Shown in pieces: positions 1 to 7,920 of a DNA stretch of 64,000 bases. Within the stretch, counting starts at the first letter, position 1. Every line of letters begins with the position of its first letter. The position numbers and the translations under genes are program-made. This stretch comes from UBA1723 sp045642085 (GTDB taxonomy: Bacteria > Bacteroidota > Bacteroidia > Bacteroidales > Paludibacteraceae): positions 9,214-73,213 of the forward strand of contig JAZUIF010000098.1 in NCBI GenBank assembly GCA_045642085.1, in the 5' to 3' direction. The notes under the pieces were generated by a model. The model ran no database searches. It saw only the letters and a list, made by a program, of their open reading frames with translations, and was not told where the DNA came from.

Positions 1-2
1 AA

Positions 3-1172
3 GAAGATCAGGCGGAAGTCTCATTCAATATAGATTTAGTTAAAGAAGCGACGTCGGGCGAAACAGAATCAGCCATTAATCACGTCGACGATATGCTTGC
101 TAAGGCTCAGCAACAGAACGCTGATTATGAGTCGGCCAACAAAAAAGAAGAAACAACGAATGTAGTTCCATCAGAAATAAGAGATATCGTGAAAACATAT
201 AGAATCAAAGATGATTTTGCGGATTTGGCGAAGAGTGTCAAACTTCCTGTATTCCAGAAAAAAGTGAAGACAAATTCTCTTTTTGGCATGGGAGAATATG
301 TGAATGTGACCAAAACAATGCTCGCTGAAGGTTTTATGCTTGAGAAAGCGGATTCCAATATTGATTTCACAAGGACGAAGCAAGAGGCTGTGCAGATTGA
401 TTTGGAGAAAAGAACGGATGACGAGTATATCCCAAAGCAATACAACTTTGATAATCGACAAGTGGCGATGGTCAGAGAGTTGTTTACTGGCTACAATGTG
501 GATTTGAAGCGAACTCAGTTGACGGGCAAGATTGCAAAGCAGCTCAACTTTGATGAGATTCACGAACCTCATATTTCTAATTATATTAAGAAAGTGCTGG
601 ATGGACTTTCCGACGAGTACTTGGTGGAATTGTATGAAAATGACTATATTGCAGTGTCGGCATTTAAGACGAAGATAAAGAGTCTTATTTTGGATCATCA
701 GAAAAAGAAGTTCAAAGAGCTTATGGATATAGGCCAGATAAAATGTATTCAACAGTATGAATTTCCAGAACCAGTGACATTGAATAAGACCGTTGTCGGA
801 TTGAGTAAAGGCCTTTATACAGATGAGGGAGATATGAATGATTTTGAATACCGAGTTATATCCCAAGTCGCAAATTTGGACAACGTGGTATTCTGGCATC
901 GTAATCCAGAGAGAGGCAAAGGATTCTGCCTAAACGGATTTATCAATCACTATCCTGATTTTATCATCTATCTTCAAAGTGGAAAAATCGTGTTGGTAGA
1001 GACAAAGGGCGACGACAGAGATAATTCAGACAGTCGAGACAAAATAGAGTTGGGCAAGTATTGGGACAACAAGGCAGGAGACGACTATAGCTATTTCATG
1101 GTGTTTGAAAATGTCAAGCTGGACAATGCAATATCAGTCCAAGATCTGCTTAATTATTTGAAGCAGATGTAG
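3..1172 (+). CDS. Type III restriction-type DEAD/DEAH helicase, C-terminal part (5' truncated by window)
   Basis: The frame is open from base 3, so the gene begins before the window and only about the last 390 residues are present. The C-terminus carries a PD-(D/E)xK-like nuclease pattern: YPDFIIYL, then a strand with VETKG, followed by a short helical tail. This arrangement is typical of the Res subunit of type III restriction enzymes and related DEAD/DEAH proteins; the helicase motifs would lie upstream, outside the window. No Mod methyltransferase is visible downstream, so if it is a restriction system its partner must lie upstream. A strong hairpin terminator follows directly. Family assignment is fairly sure; activity is inferred. 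Confidence 0.8.
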   Translation, partial: EDQAEVSFNIDLVKEATSGETESAINHVDDMLAKAQQQNADYESANKKEETTNVVPSEIRDIVKTYRIKDDFADLAKSVKLPVFQKKVKTNSLFGMGEYVNVTKTMLAEGFMLEKADSNIDFTRTKQEAVQIDLEKRTDDEYIPKQYNFDNRQVAMVRELFTGYNVDLKRTQLTGKIAKQLNFDEIHEPHISNYIKKVLDGLSDEYLVELYENDYIAVSAFKTKIKSLILDHQKKKFKELMDIGQIKCIQQYEFPEPVTLNKTVVGLSKGLYTDEGDMNDFEYRVISQVANLDNVVFWHRNPERGKGFCLNGFINHYPDFIIYLQSGKIVLVETKGDDRDNSDSRDKIELGKYWDNKAGDDYSYFMVFENVKLDNAISVQDLLNYLKQM

Positions 1173-1190
1173 GATATTCGAGGAAAAGCA

Positions 1191-1229
1191 AACAGTGACG
1201 GGAAGTTAATAATCCCGTCACTGTTTTTG
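1191..1229 (+). terminator. Rho-independent terminator after the helicase/nuclease gene
   Basis: A perfect 13-bp stem (AACAGTGACGGGA with its complement) with a 9-nt loop is followed by a T run. It lies 19 bp after the stop and may act in both directions between convergent genes. Confidence 0.85.
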
Positions 1230-1340
1230 TTATTATAGCTGTGGTTTTGCAAATGTGACAATTTTTGGAAAATTCGTGTCCAATTAATGATAATTCGTGT
1301 TCGTTATACATTCTCCTAATCTCCATCTAAATACAACAGG

Positions 1341-1376
1341 ATTTCTCTGTGATCTCTGCGTCTCTGTGGTGAATTT
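1341..1376. repeat. CTCTGCGTCTCTGTGGTG-type dispersed motif
   Basis: The stretch contains GATCTCTGCGTCTCTGTGGT, a motif I recall seeing between genes in many unrelated bacterial genomes. Only one copy is seen here, so its repeat status rests on memory. Confidence 0.35.
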
Positions 1377-1385
1377 ATTTGATCG

Positions 1386-2252
1386 TCACCCCTCACAGTT
1401 TCCGCAATTGGAGCATCCGTTGCATGTCAGTCTGGAGCCACAGGTGTGGCAATGGTCACGGAAAAAAGGAGTGTATTCTTCGATGTCGAAGATGCCAGGC
1501 TCCGGGTTAAACAGCTTATAATCCGGTTTCTTTCCCTGGAAACTCAGTTCCGATTTGAATGCTTGAAGCGATTGTGTCCTTTTGTCTGGAATATTGTATT
1601 GTTTGCCATCCTTAATGAAGACGGTGCCTGTCTCGATAAAGTCGAAAGTGACGTTGTATTTCCGGCATTGATCGCTCAGTTTTTTCACCCAATCATAATT
1701 GCACGGGCGGGCTCCGTCGTAATTCTCCCCGCCACAAAGCACCTCCTCGAATTGTCCCGTAGCAAGAAATTTCTCCGCGTCGACGTCGCCAATAAGAGGG
1801 GCTGCCATGAACCCTTTGTGTTTGGCTGGGATGTCGAGCAAAATGGACAATCGTTCATCGGCACGACGTTGGTTTTCCGTCGTCACCTGCATAAGCACAT
1901 TCTCATAACCGTCGCCCCAATCTTTAGGCAGACATTTCTCTATTCTTTCTGCTCTTTTCGTGAGCAGACGGAATATGATATCTGGTCTCTGACGCATGAT
2001 ATGCCATGCCTCGTCACGCCATTGGTCAGCCTCCTCCACGAAGAAATCTGTTGACAATCCCACGTATAGCTGCATCCATGAAGGCAGTTTGAATCTTCCG
2101 TCGCGACGTCGCTGCACAGGGAGATTGAAATTCTCTGTGCGATAGATCTTAGAGGTGTCGATGCCACGTTTCTTGTCCAGGAAATACATATAGCAATGCT
2201 GGCACCCCTCGCTTATTTTATGACAACCGTGCCACGGATTCCAGATTATCAT
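1386..2252 (-). CDS. DUF5131 family protein (phage Gp37/Gp68-like)
   Basis: The protein of about 288 residues begins MIIWNPWHGC and has a C-x6-C-x2-C-Y cluster near its N-terminus (C10, C17, C20), which is typical of DUF5131 proteins and suggests a radical-SAM-like iron-sulphur site. The middle (RLLTKRAERI, then a MQVTTEN segment) also fits the family. The last 20 residues hold six more cysteines spaced C-x2-C-x5-C-x2-C-x2-C-x2-C, a probable second metal site. I chose the ATG at 2252 because the longer frame would need a TTG start overlapping nudC. It sits just downstream of nudC on the same strand with a gap of 7 bp, so the two are probably co-transcribed. Substrate unknown. Confidence 0.75.
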   Translation of the reverse strand: MIIWNPWHGCHKISEGCQHCYMYFLDKKRGIDTSKIYRTENFNLPVQRRRDGRFKLPSWMQLYVGLSTDFFVEEADQWRDEAWHIMRQRPDIIFRLLTKRAERIEKCLPKDWGDGYENVLMQVTTENQRRADERLSILLDIPAKHKGFMAAPLIGDVDAEKFLATGQFEEVLCGGENYDGARPCNYDWVKKLSDQCRKYNVTFDFIETGTVFIKDGKQYNIPDKRTQSLQAFKSELSFQGKKPDYKLFNPEPGIFDIEEYTPFFRDHCHTCGSRLTCNGCSNCGNCEG

Positions 2253-2259
2253 AGGGAGT

Positions 2260-3024
2260 TTATTTATTCCCAAGCCATTCGTCGATCAGCATTCTCGCCA
2301 TGGACAATTTGCCAGGAATGTCCGGCATCGCATGACGGTTGAACCAGCGGCAATCCATTAGTTCCTCCTCTTGCACCTTGATCTCTCCACTTTCGTATTC
2401 TGCGAAGAATCCAAGCATCAGACTGTTAGGGTAGGGCCATGGTTGTGATTTATAATAACGGATGTTCTTGATTTTCAATCCTGTCTCCTCCATCACCTCG
2501 CGTCGTACAGTCTCCTCTATGCTTTCGCCTGTCTCCACAAATCCTGCGACAAGTCCATAATAAGGGCGTCGGAAATTCTTGGCTCTCGCAAGCAAAACTT
2601 CATCTTTGCCTTTCGACACGAGCACGATGATGGCTGGCTGCACCGGTGCCCAGATCTCTTTTCCGCATCCTGTGCATACTCGGCTGATCTCTGTCTTTTT
2701 TACCATCTCCTTTCCGCATCGCGCACAGAAACGGTTGTTGGTGTGGAAAGTGATCAATTCCGATGCTTTTCCTGCCGCATAATACTCCTCAAATGGAAGT
2801 TTGGAATAGGTGTCACGTAATCCCGAAAAGATGTATGTCGACGACAACTCGCCATCCAACGTGACTGCTTTGGCAGGACATCCATTCAACTCTGGCAATA
2901 CGATGACTTCCGACTTGATTGCGAACGGAGCCTCTTCTGTAAACGGAATCTTATATGAGTCGTCAGCGATTTTTTCAACGACGATTTCCATCTTCTCGTT
3001 GAATGCAAACCAATATGTTTTCAT
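2260..3024 (-). CDS. nudC: NAD(+) diphosphatase NudC-type Nudix hydrolase
   Basis: A 254-residue protein starting MKTYWFAFNEK. A zinc ribbon with two Cys pairs (CARC ... CTGC) is followed by a Nudix box (GFVETGESIEETVRREVMEE) and the SQPWPYPNS segment diagnostic of the NudC branch. NudC hydrolyses NAD(H) to NMN(H) and AMP and can remove NAD caps from RNA. The frame continues upstream through a palindromic intergenic repeat (3045-3107); that extension is translated repeat, so I place the start at 3024. The DUF5131 gene follows at once on the same strand. Confidence 0.9.
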   Translation of the reverse strand: MKTYWFAFNEKMEIVVEKIADDSYKIPFTEEAPFAIKSEVIVLPELNGCPAKAVTLDGELSSTYIFSGLRDTYSKLPFEEYYAAGKASELITFHTNNRFCARCGKEMVKKTEISRVCTGCGKEIWAPVQPAIIVLVSKGKDEVLLARAKNFRRPYYGLVAGFVETGESIEETVRREVMEETGLKIKNIRYYKSQPWPYPNSLMLGFFAEYESGEIKVQEEELMDCRWFNRHAMPDIPGKLSMARMLIDEWLGNK

Positions 3025-3041
3025 TTTTATTGTATCTAATA

Positions 3042-3108
3042 AACGGGCAGGTTTGAAACCTGCCCCTACATCCTGGGATATCGTAGGGGAGGGTTTGAAA
3101 CCCTCCCT
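3042..3108. repeat. Pair of REP-like palindromes (GGTTTGAAACC core)
   Basis: Two 21-bp perfect palindromes share the core GGTTTGAAACC: one at 3045-3065 with GGGCA flanks and one at 3087-3107 with GGGAG flanks. CCCTAC and GTAGGG flank the 16 bp between them, so the whole unit is an inverted pair, like the paired REP elements of other bacteria. Confidence 0.7.
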
Positions 3109-3216
3109 TTGCAATCCTCATACCCTAAAATAAGAAAACGCAGAGGCAACACCCCTGCGTCTTTTATGAATCTTTTGTTGTAAGACGCATTAATGCCAAG
3201 ATGCGAAGATCTTGTA

Positions 3217-3244
3217 GTAGAGACGCGAGATCTCGCGTCTCTAC
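3217..3244. repeat. 28-bp perfect palindrome, GTAGAGACG...CGTCTCTAC family
   Basis: A perfect palindrome with arms GTAGAGACGCGAGA lies just beyond the 3' end of pyrH. Related hairpins occur at 17862, 34273 and 48456. It could serve as a terminator for pyrH, but no T run follows on the minus strand. Confidence 0.75.
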
Positions 3245-3258
3245 GGCGTCTAAACTGA

Positions 3259-3969
3259 TCAAGGATGTACGAAAGTACCGATCTGGTCGCCAGACATCAC
3301 CTTTTTCAAGTTGCCGACAACATCCATGTTGAACACCATGATAGGCATCTTGTTATCCTTTGCCAAAGCAGTGGCAGTGACGTCCATCACCTTCAAACCA
3401 CGGTTAAGGATCTCGTCGTAGCTGATCTCATCAAACTTAGTGGCTGTAGGATCCTTCTCTGGGTCGGCTGTGTAGATTCCGTCGACACGAGTACCCTTCA
3501 ACATCACGTCTGCACCGATCTCGATTGCACGAAGAGCTGAACCAGTGTCAGTTGTGAAGAATGGACAACCTGTACCAGCTGTCATGATTGCGATTGCTCC
3601 GCTCTGCATTGTCTCAACAGCCTTGTCGCGAGTGTAGAACTCTCCGATTGGCTCCATTCTGATTGCAGTCAACACCTTAGCAGGCTGACCGATAGACGCT
3701 AGAGCTGAAGAAAGAGCCATACCGTTGATCACTGTGGCAAGCATACCCATCTGGTCGCCTTTCACACGGTCGAAACCAGCTTTTGCTCCGCTCAAACCAC
3801 GGAAGATATTTCCTCCACCGATCACGATGCCGATCTCGACACCCATCTCTTTGATCTCTTTAATCTGCTGTGCGTATTCTGCTAGACGAGTCTCGTCGAT
3901 ACCGTAGCCTTTTGCTCCCATCAACGACTCTCCACTTAACTTCAATAGAATTCTCTTAAAACGTGCCAT
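3259..3969 (-). CDS. pyrH: UMP kinase
   Basis: A 236-residue amino-acid-kinase-fold protein that phosphorylates UMP to UDP in pyrimidine synthesis. Family hallmarks are the N-terminal KRILLKLSGESLMG, the glycine-rich IGIVIGGGNIFRG, the GTGCPFFTTDTGSALRA segment and the C-terminal VFNMDVVGNLKK. Length is usual for bacterial PyrH. The frame extends 13 codons further, but a TATATTTG promoter element lies in that extension (3996-4003), so the start is the ATG at 3969. It is divergent from the M23 peptidase gene and looks monocistronic. Confidence 0.95.
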   Translation of the reverse strand: MARFKRILLKLSGESLMGAKGYGIDETRLAEYAQQIKEIKEMGVEIGIVIGGGNIFRGLSGAKAGFDRVKGDQMGMLATVINGMALSSALASIGQPAKVLTAIRMEPIGEFYTRDKAVETMQSGAIAIMTAGTGCPFFTTDTGSALRAIEIGADVMLKGTRVDGIYTADPEKDPTATKFDEISYDEILNRGLKVMDVTATALAKDNKMPIMVFNMDVVGNLKKVMSGDQIGTFVHP

Positions 3970-3995
3970 TTCACCGATTTTTTTATATTTATCTA

Positions 3996-4003
3996 CAAAT
4001 ATA
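3996..4003 (-). promoter_or_regulatory. -7 box of the pyrH promoter
   Basis: The minus strand reads TATATTTG, matching the Bacteroidetes TAnnTTTG element, 27 bp upstream of the ATG. It rules out the longer pyrH frame. Confidence 0.65.
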
Positions 4004-4046
4004 AGCATTTTAGCATAGCATATTTTATAAAAACCGATAAAAAAGA

Positions 4047-4054
4047 TATATTTG
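4047..4054 (+). promoter_or_regulatory. -7 box of the M23 peptidase promoter
   Basis: TATATTTG lies 30 bp before the ATG at 4084, back to back with the pyrH promoter. Confidence 0.6.
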
Positions 4055-4083
4055 CGTGCTAATTGTAACTATAATAGAGAAAA

Positions 4084-5049
4084 ATGGCGAAACCAATATA
4101 TCATTTTGACCCGAAAACTATGACCTATTTCCGTATCGATAACAAGATACAGTATAGGATTTCCAATATTATCTCGCACTTGGTGTCGAGTGTGTTTGCA
4201 GGATTAGCTTGTTTCGTGGCATTTGTGATGTTGTTTGAAAGTCCAAATGAAAAAGTGCTACGAAGCGAGAAACAGGAGATGGAAGCTCAATATGAGTTGT
4301 TGAACTCTCAGATTGAGGAGATCCAGGAGGTGTTGACTGATATTCAGCAGCGTGATGATAACCTTTATCGTGTGGTTGTTAACGCCGATCCAGTGCCTAG
4401 TGAGGCTAGAGAAATTGATAAGACATCTGTAAAATATAAGGATTTACGTGAGAAAACATCTTCTGCTATCGCTACGTTGACTACACAGAAGGTGGATGAG
4501 TTGCGTCGTAAATTATATGTTCAGAGCAAATCTTTCAATGAGGTGTTCGACGCTGCAAAGAATCATGAGGAGCGTCTTCTTCGTACACCGTCTATCCAGC
4601 CTGTGCTAAACAGAGATATGAAGCGTATGGCATCAGGATACGGTATGCGTATCGACCCTATCTATAAGACTCCTAAGTTCCATGCGGGAATGGACTTCTC
4701 TGGAGCTCATCGTTCGGAGATTTTCGCTACAGCTAAGGGAACTCTTACATTCGTAGGTTGGAAGCAGGGTTATGGAAACTGTATCATCATCGACCATGGT
4801 TTCGGATATGAGACTCTATATGGCCATATGGATGGATTTAAGTTGAAGCGTGGCCAGCAGGTTAATCGTGGCGACGTGATCGGCTACATGGGAAATACCG
4901 GAAAGAGTACAGGTACCCACCTACATTATGAGGTGCACTATAAAGGTAAGGTGACAGACCCACGCAACTACTATTTCCAGGATTTGAATCCTGCTGAGTA
5001 TGATGAGATGGTGCGTTTGACATCTAACAATGGTAATGTGTTTGACTAA
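4084..5049 (+). CDS. Membrane-anchored M23 family metallopeptidase
   Basis: A 321-residue protein with a short cytoplasmic N-terminus, one membrane segment at about residues 28-52, a charged coiled-coil region (about 56-165) and a C-terminal LytM/M23 domain. The zinc ligands are visible: HAGMDFSG (H and D near residue 200) and THLHYE (near 279). M23 enzymes cut peptidoglycan cross-bridges or, when inactive, activate amidases during division. Here all ligands are present, so an active endopeptidase in the periplasm is expected. Architecture resembles the Bacteroidetes relatives of MepM. A small membrane-protein gene follows after 25 bp. Confidence 0.9.
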   Translation: MAKPIYHFDPKTMTYFRIDNKIQYRISNIISHLVSSVFAGLACFVAFVMLFESPNEKVLRSEKQEMEAQYELLNSQIEEIQEVLTDIQQRDDNLYRVVVNADPVPSEAREIDKTSVKYKDLREKTSSAIATLTTQKVDELRRKLYVQSKSFNEVFDAAKNHEERLLRTPSIQPVLNRDMKRMASGYGMRIDPIYKTPKFHAGMDFSGAHRSEIFATAKGTLTFVGWKQGYGNCIIIDHGFGYETLYGHMDGFKLKRGQQVNRGDVIGYMGNTGKSTGTHLHYEVHYKGKVTDPRNYYFQDLNPAEYDEMVRLTSNNGNVFD

Positions 5050-5074
5050 ATCGTTTGAACTAATATAGTTAATT

Positions 5075-5302
5075 ATGAATGATGACAGTCTTTTCTTTAT
5101 TGTGATCGGCATAATAGCCATCGCATTCGGAGTATATAATCTTGCCGAAAAAAAACGCAATCCAAAGAGATTCGATAAATATGTAGAGACGACGACAAGA
5201 TTTTTGGGAGAGAACGGAAGTCGAATGTGGCAAAGCTTATCACGAATCTGGTTTCCTATCATAGTTGGTATAATCAGCATCATCTTGGTTTGTTGTTTCT
5301 AA
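5075..5302 (+). CDS. Small two-helix membrane protein, unknown function
   Basis: A 75-residue protein with a hydrophobic N-terminal segment (SLFFIVIGIIAIAFGVYNL), a basic middle (EKKRNPKRFDKY) and a hydrophobic C-terminus (IWFPIIVGIISIILVCCF). The pattern predicts two membrane helices with the basic loop in the cytoplasm. It begins 25 bp after the M23 peptidase and shares its strand, so co-transcription is likely. I do not recognise the family. Confidence 0.65.
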   Translation: MNDDSLFFIVIGIIAIAFGVYNLAEKKRNPKRFDKYVETTTRFLGENGSRMWQSLSRIWFPIIVGIISIILVCCF

Positions 5303-5357
5303 CACGTTGGGGAAATGACAGCATGACACAAATGTCATACGAAAGAATACGAGAGTC

Positions 5358-5395
5358 TGCCAAATTTGCAGTTTTGCAAGTTTGGCAAACTTTTT
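5358..5395 (+). terminator. Terminator between the M23 operon and grpE
   Basis: The arms TGCCAAATTTGCA and TGCAAGTTTGGCA pair with two internal mismatches around a short loop and are followed by a T run. Confidence 0.75.
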
Positions 5396-5451
5396 GATTA
5401 TTCATATATGTATTAGCTAAATTGAATATAAACAGAAAAACTTAAGATATT

Positions 5452-6045
5452 ATGGCAGAAGAAACAAACAATATAGAAGAACAGAAAGTAGAAAACGCAG
5501 AGGCTCAGACAACTGAGGCAACTGCAAATGTTGAGTCAGCTGCAGCAGAAGGGGCTGAGGCTCAGGCACAGGAGGCACAGCCTGTCGACGAGAAAGAGGC
5601 TAAGATTGCCGAGCTTGAGGCTCAGATCGCAGCTCAGAAAGATCAGTACTTGCGTCTTTTCGCAGAATTCGACAATTATAAGAAGCGTACATTGAAGGAG
5701 AAGGCAGAGCTTATCCAGACAGCTGGAAAGAACGTCCTTGGACAGATGCTTCCGCTAATCGACGACGTGGAGCGCGCGATGGACGCAGTTAAGAGTGCCG
5801 ACAATGTAGACGCAGTGAAAGAAGGAATGAGTTTGATTCACGACAAGTTTATCAAATTCTTAGATAGTAACAATGTAAAAGAAATCGAGACTGTAGGCAT
5901 GCCCTTCAACGTCGACTTCCATGAAGCAATCGCTCAAGTGTCAATGGGAGACGACAAAAAAGGGATTGTTATCGACTGCACTCAGAAAGGTTATATCATG
6001 GGTGACAAGGTCGTAAGATTTGCCAAGGTCGTAATTGGAGCATAA
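5452..6045 (+). CDS. grpE: Nucleotide exchange factor GrpE
   Basis: A 197-residue protein. The first 45 residues are acidic and alanine-rich and probably disordered. A long helix follows, containing QKDQYLRLFAEFDNYKKRT, the GrpE signature, and then the C-terminal beta-rich domain (PFNVDFHEAIAQVSMGD, KGYIMGDKVVRFAKVVIG). GrpE releases ADP from DnaK in the heat-shock folding cycle. dnaJ starts 5 bp after the stop, so the two form an operon. No dnaK or heat-shock repressor is in the window. Confidence 0.95.
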   Translation: MAEETNNIEEQKVENAEAQTTEATANVESAAAEGAEAQAQEAQPVDEKEAKIAELEAQIAAQKDQYLRLFAEFDNYKKRTLKEKAELIQTAGKNVLGQMLPLIDDVERAMDAVKSADNVDAVKEGMSLIHDKFIKFLDSNNVKEIETVGMPFNVDFHEAIAQVSMGDDKKGIVIDCTQKGYIMGDKVVRFAKVVIGA

Positions 6046-6049
6046 AGTC

Positions 6050-7210
6050 ATGGCAGAGAAGAGAGATTATTACGAAGTGCTTGGCGTTTCAAAGACTGCC
6101 ACAGCAGATGAGTTGAAAAAAGCATACCGTAAGAAAGCTATTCAGTATCACCCCGATAGAAACCCTGACAATCCAGAGGCAGAGGCGAAGTTTAAGGAGG
6201 CAGCTGAGGCATACGAAGTGTTGAGCGACGAGAACAAACGTGCTAGATACGACAAGTATGGACATGCAGGACTAGAAGATGGTTTCGGAGGCGGCGGTTT
6301 TGGCGGCTTCGGCGGTGGAATGTCAATGGAAGATATCTTCGCACAGTTTGGCGATATCTTCGGAGGCATGGGAGGCTTCGGCGGCTTTGGAGGCGGCGGA
6401 GGTGGAGGTCGACCTACACGTAGAGGAGGCGACCTACGCATGAGAGTGAAAGTCACTTTGAAAGACGTCCAGAATGGAGTTGAGAAGACAGTCAAGTTGA
6501 AGCGCAACGAAGAGTGTTCAGAGTGTAACGGAACCGGATCTGCAGACGGACAGACAACACAGTGTTCTACATGTGGAGGTAAGGGCGTTGTATATAGAGT
6601 GCAGCGTACTATCATGGGTCAGATGAGAACACAGTCGTATTGTCCGGATTGTGAAGGTGAAGGTCAGATAGTAAAGAATAAATGTAAGTGTTGTGGCGGA
6701 TCAGGAGTTGTTCAGAAAGAGGCTACTGTGAAGTTCAAGATCCCAGCAGGAGTTCAGGACGGCATGAGCCTACGCGTACCTGGTCAGGGAAATGCAGCAG
6801 GCAGAGGCGGAGAGAAAGGTAATTTGATTGTCCAGATAGAGGAGGAGCAGGATCCAGATTTGTTCCGCGACAATGAGGATTTGATCTACAATGCTTTGAT
6901 TTCGCTTCCAATGGCAGTATGTGGAGGAAAGATTGAAGTTCCGACAGTCGACGGAAAGAAGTGTGAGGTTAAGATAGAACCAGGCACAACACATGGAAAA
7001 CTGTTGAGAGTCAAGGGCAAAGGTTTGCCACGTTTGAACGCATACGGAAGCGGAGACTTGTTGGTTTATGTCAGCGTATTTATTCCAAAGAACTTGTCGA
7101 AGGATGAGAAAAAGGAGATGGAAAAGTTGATGGAAAGCGACGGATTCAAGCCAAAAGCATCCGACTACGAAGAGTCGAAAAAAAGCATGGTAAAAATGTT
7201 CCGCGGTTGA
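6050..7210 (+). CDS. dnaJ: Chaperone protein DnaJ
   Basis: A 386-residue co-chaperone with the full type I layout: J domain with HPD (YHPDRNPDN) in the first 70 residues, a long Gly/Phe-rich linker, a zinc region with four Cys repeats (CSECNGTG, CSTCGGKG, CPDCEGEG, CKCCGGSG) and the C-terminal substrate-binding domains. It stimulates DnaK ATP hydrolysis and delivers substrates. The ATG at 6050 (MAEKRDYYEVLG) is the family start; the frame runs five codons further up, overlapping the end of grpE. Confidence 0.96.
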   Translation: MAEKRDYYEVLGVSKTATADELKKAYRKKAIQYHPDRNPDNPEAEAKFKEAAEAYEVLSDENKRARYDKYGHAGLEDGFGGGGFGGFGGGMSMEDIFAQFGDIFGGMGGFGGFGGGGGGGRPTRRGGDLRMRVKVTLKDVQNGVEKTVKLKRNEECSECNGTGSADGQTTQCSTCGGKGVVYRVQRTIMGQMRTQSYCPDCEGEGQIVKNKCKCCGGSGVVQKEATVKFKIPAGVQDGMSLRVPGQGNAAGRGGEKGNLIVQIEEEQDPDLFRDNEDLIYNALISLPMAVCGGKIEVPTVDGKKCEVKIEPGTTHGKLLRVKGKGLPRLNAYGSGDLLVYVSVFIPKNLSKDEKKEMEKLMESDGFKPKASDYEESKKSMVKMFRG

Positions 7211-7290
7211 TAACTCGGTCAAAAAAGTATTTCTACAACATATTTTTAAAAATAGTCTAATAAATATACACACATTTTCAAAAAAGTGTT

Positions 7291-7298
7291 TACCTTTG
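7291..7298 (+). promoter_or_regulatory. -7 box for the MORN protein gene
   Basis: TACCTTTG fits TAnnTTTG and lies 29 bp before the ATG. A -33 element is not clear. Confidence 0.5.
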
Positions 7299-7327
7299 AG
7301 GCTGTTGTTTGAAAAGTAAGCAATATT

Positions 7328-7798
7328 ATGAAGATAAAGGTTTTATTTATCGCGATAGTTTCGCTAATGATGTTCAGTGTAGATGCATATTCTCAGTGTA
7401 AGGGAAAATGTAGAAACGGTAAGGGTATCTACACATTCGAAGATGGCGAAGTGTACGATGGACAATTCGTAGACGGCCAGTTTGATGGTAAGGGAACATA
7501 TACTTATAATTCAGGTGCTAAGTACACTGGTGAGTTCAAGGCTGGTAAGCGCCATGGAAAGGGTACATATGTTTATCCTACTGGAGACATCTATACTGGT
7601 GACTTTGTTGATGGTATGCCAAGTGGTACTGGAGTATACAGTTTCGCTAACGGTGACCGTTACGAGGGTGAGTTCCTAGAGGGTAAGAGAAATGGACAGG
7701 GTGTTTATATCTTTGCCAGCGGAACAAAGCAGACTGGTATATTTGAGAATTCATACATGATTGAGGAAATCTCAATTGAGCGTGTGAAGAAACAGTAA
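7328..7798 (+). CDS. Secreted MORN-repeat protein
   Basis: A 156-residue protein with a signal peptide (cleavage near SVDAYSQ, about residue 23) and five MORN repeats of 23 residues each in the rest, following GxGxYxxxxGxxYxGxF. MORN repeats form beta hairpins and bind membranes or proteins; in bacteria the role is seldom known. Two cysteines just after the signal (CKGKCRNG) could form a disulphide. The codons are strongly biased towards a small preferred set, as in glmS and fabG here, suggesting high expression. Single gene with its own promoter and terminator. Confidence 0.85.
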   Translation: MKIKVLFIAIVSLMMFSVDAYSQCKGKCRNGKGIYTFEDGEVYDGQFVDGQFDGKGTYTYNSGAKYTGEFKAGKRHGKGTYVYPTGDIYTGDFVDGMPSGTGVYSFANGDRYEGEFLEGKRNGQGVYIFASGTKQTGIFENSYMIEEISIERVKKQ

Positions 7799-7832
7799 GA
7801 AACAATTTAGTTTATAATAAATCTCACCTTGC

Positions 7833-7868
7833 GGGTTTGTAAAGATTCTTTACAAACCCTTTTTTTTG
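7833..7868 (+). terminator. Strong terminator after the MORN gene
   Basis: The 13-nt arms GGGTTTGTAAAGA and TCTTTACAAACCC are separated by a single T and followed by nine Ts. Confidence 0.9.
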
Positions 7869-7874
7869 TTTAAA

Positions 7875-7920
7875 ACGTTGACGTTGACCTTAACGTTAAC
7901 GTCAGCGTCAACGTTAACGT
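7875..7920. repeat. Iterated ACGTTGACGTTAACG block
   Basis: About 46 bp made of repeated six-base steps (ACGTTG, ACGTTA, GCGTCA) that can pair with itself in several registers. The last bases include the stop codon of tcdA on the minus strand. It may serve as that gene's terminator; otherwise its role is unknown. Confidence 0.5.

Noticed and set aside
171..899. 242-residue minus-strand frame inside the helicase/nuclease gene
   Set aside because: A shadow of the plus-strand gene; its residues are the complement of a well-supported coding sequence.
3..1172. Complete type III restriction system
   Set aside because: The helicase part and any Mod gene would lie before the window; no methyltransferase is seen.
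1446..2054. 202-residue plus-strand frame over the DUF5131 gene
   Set aside because: No recognisable domain, while the opposite strand carries clear family motifs.
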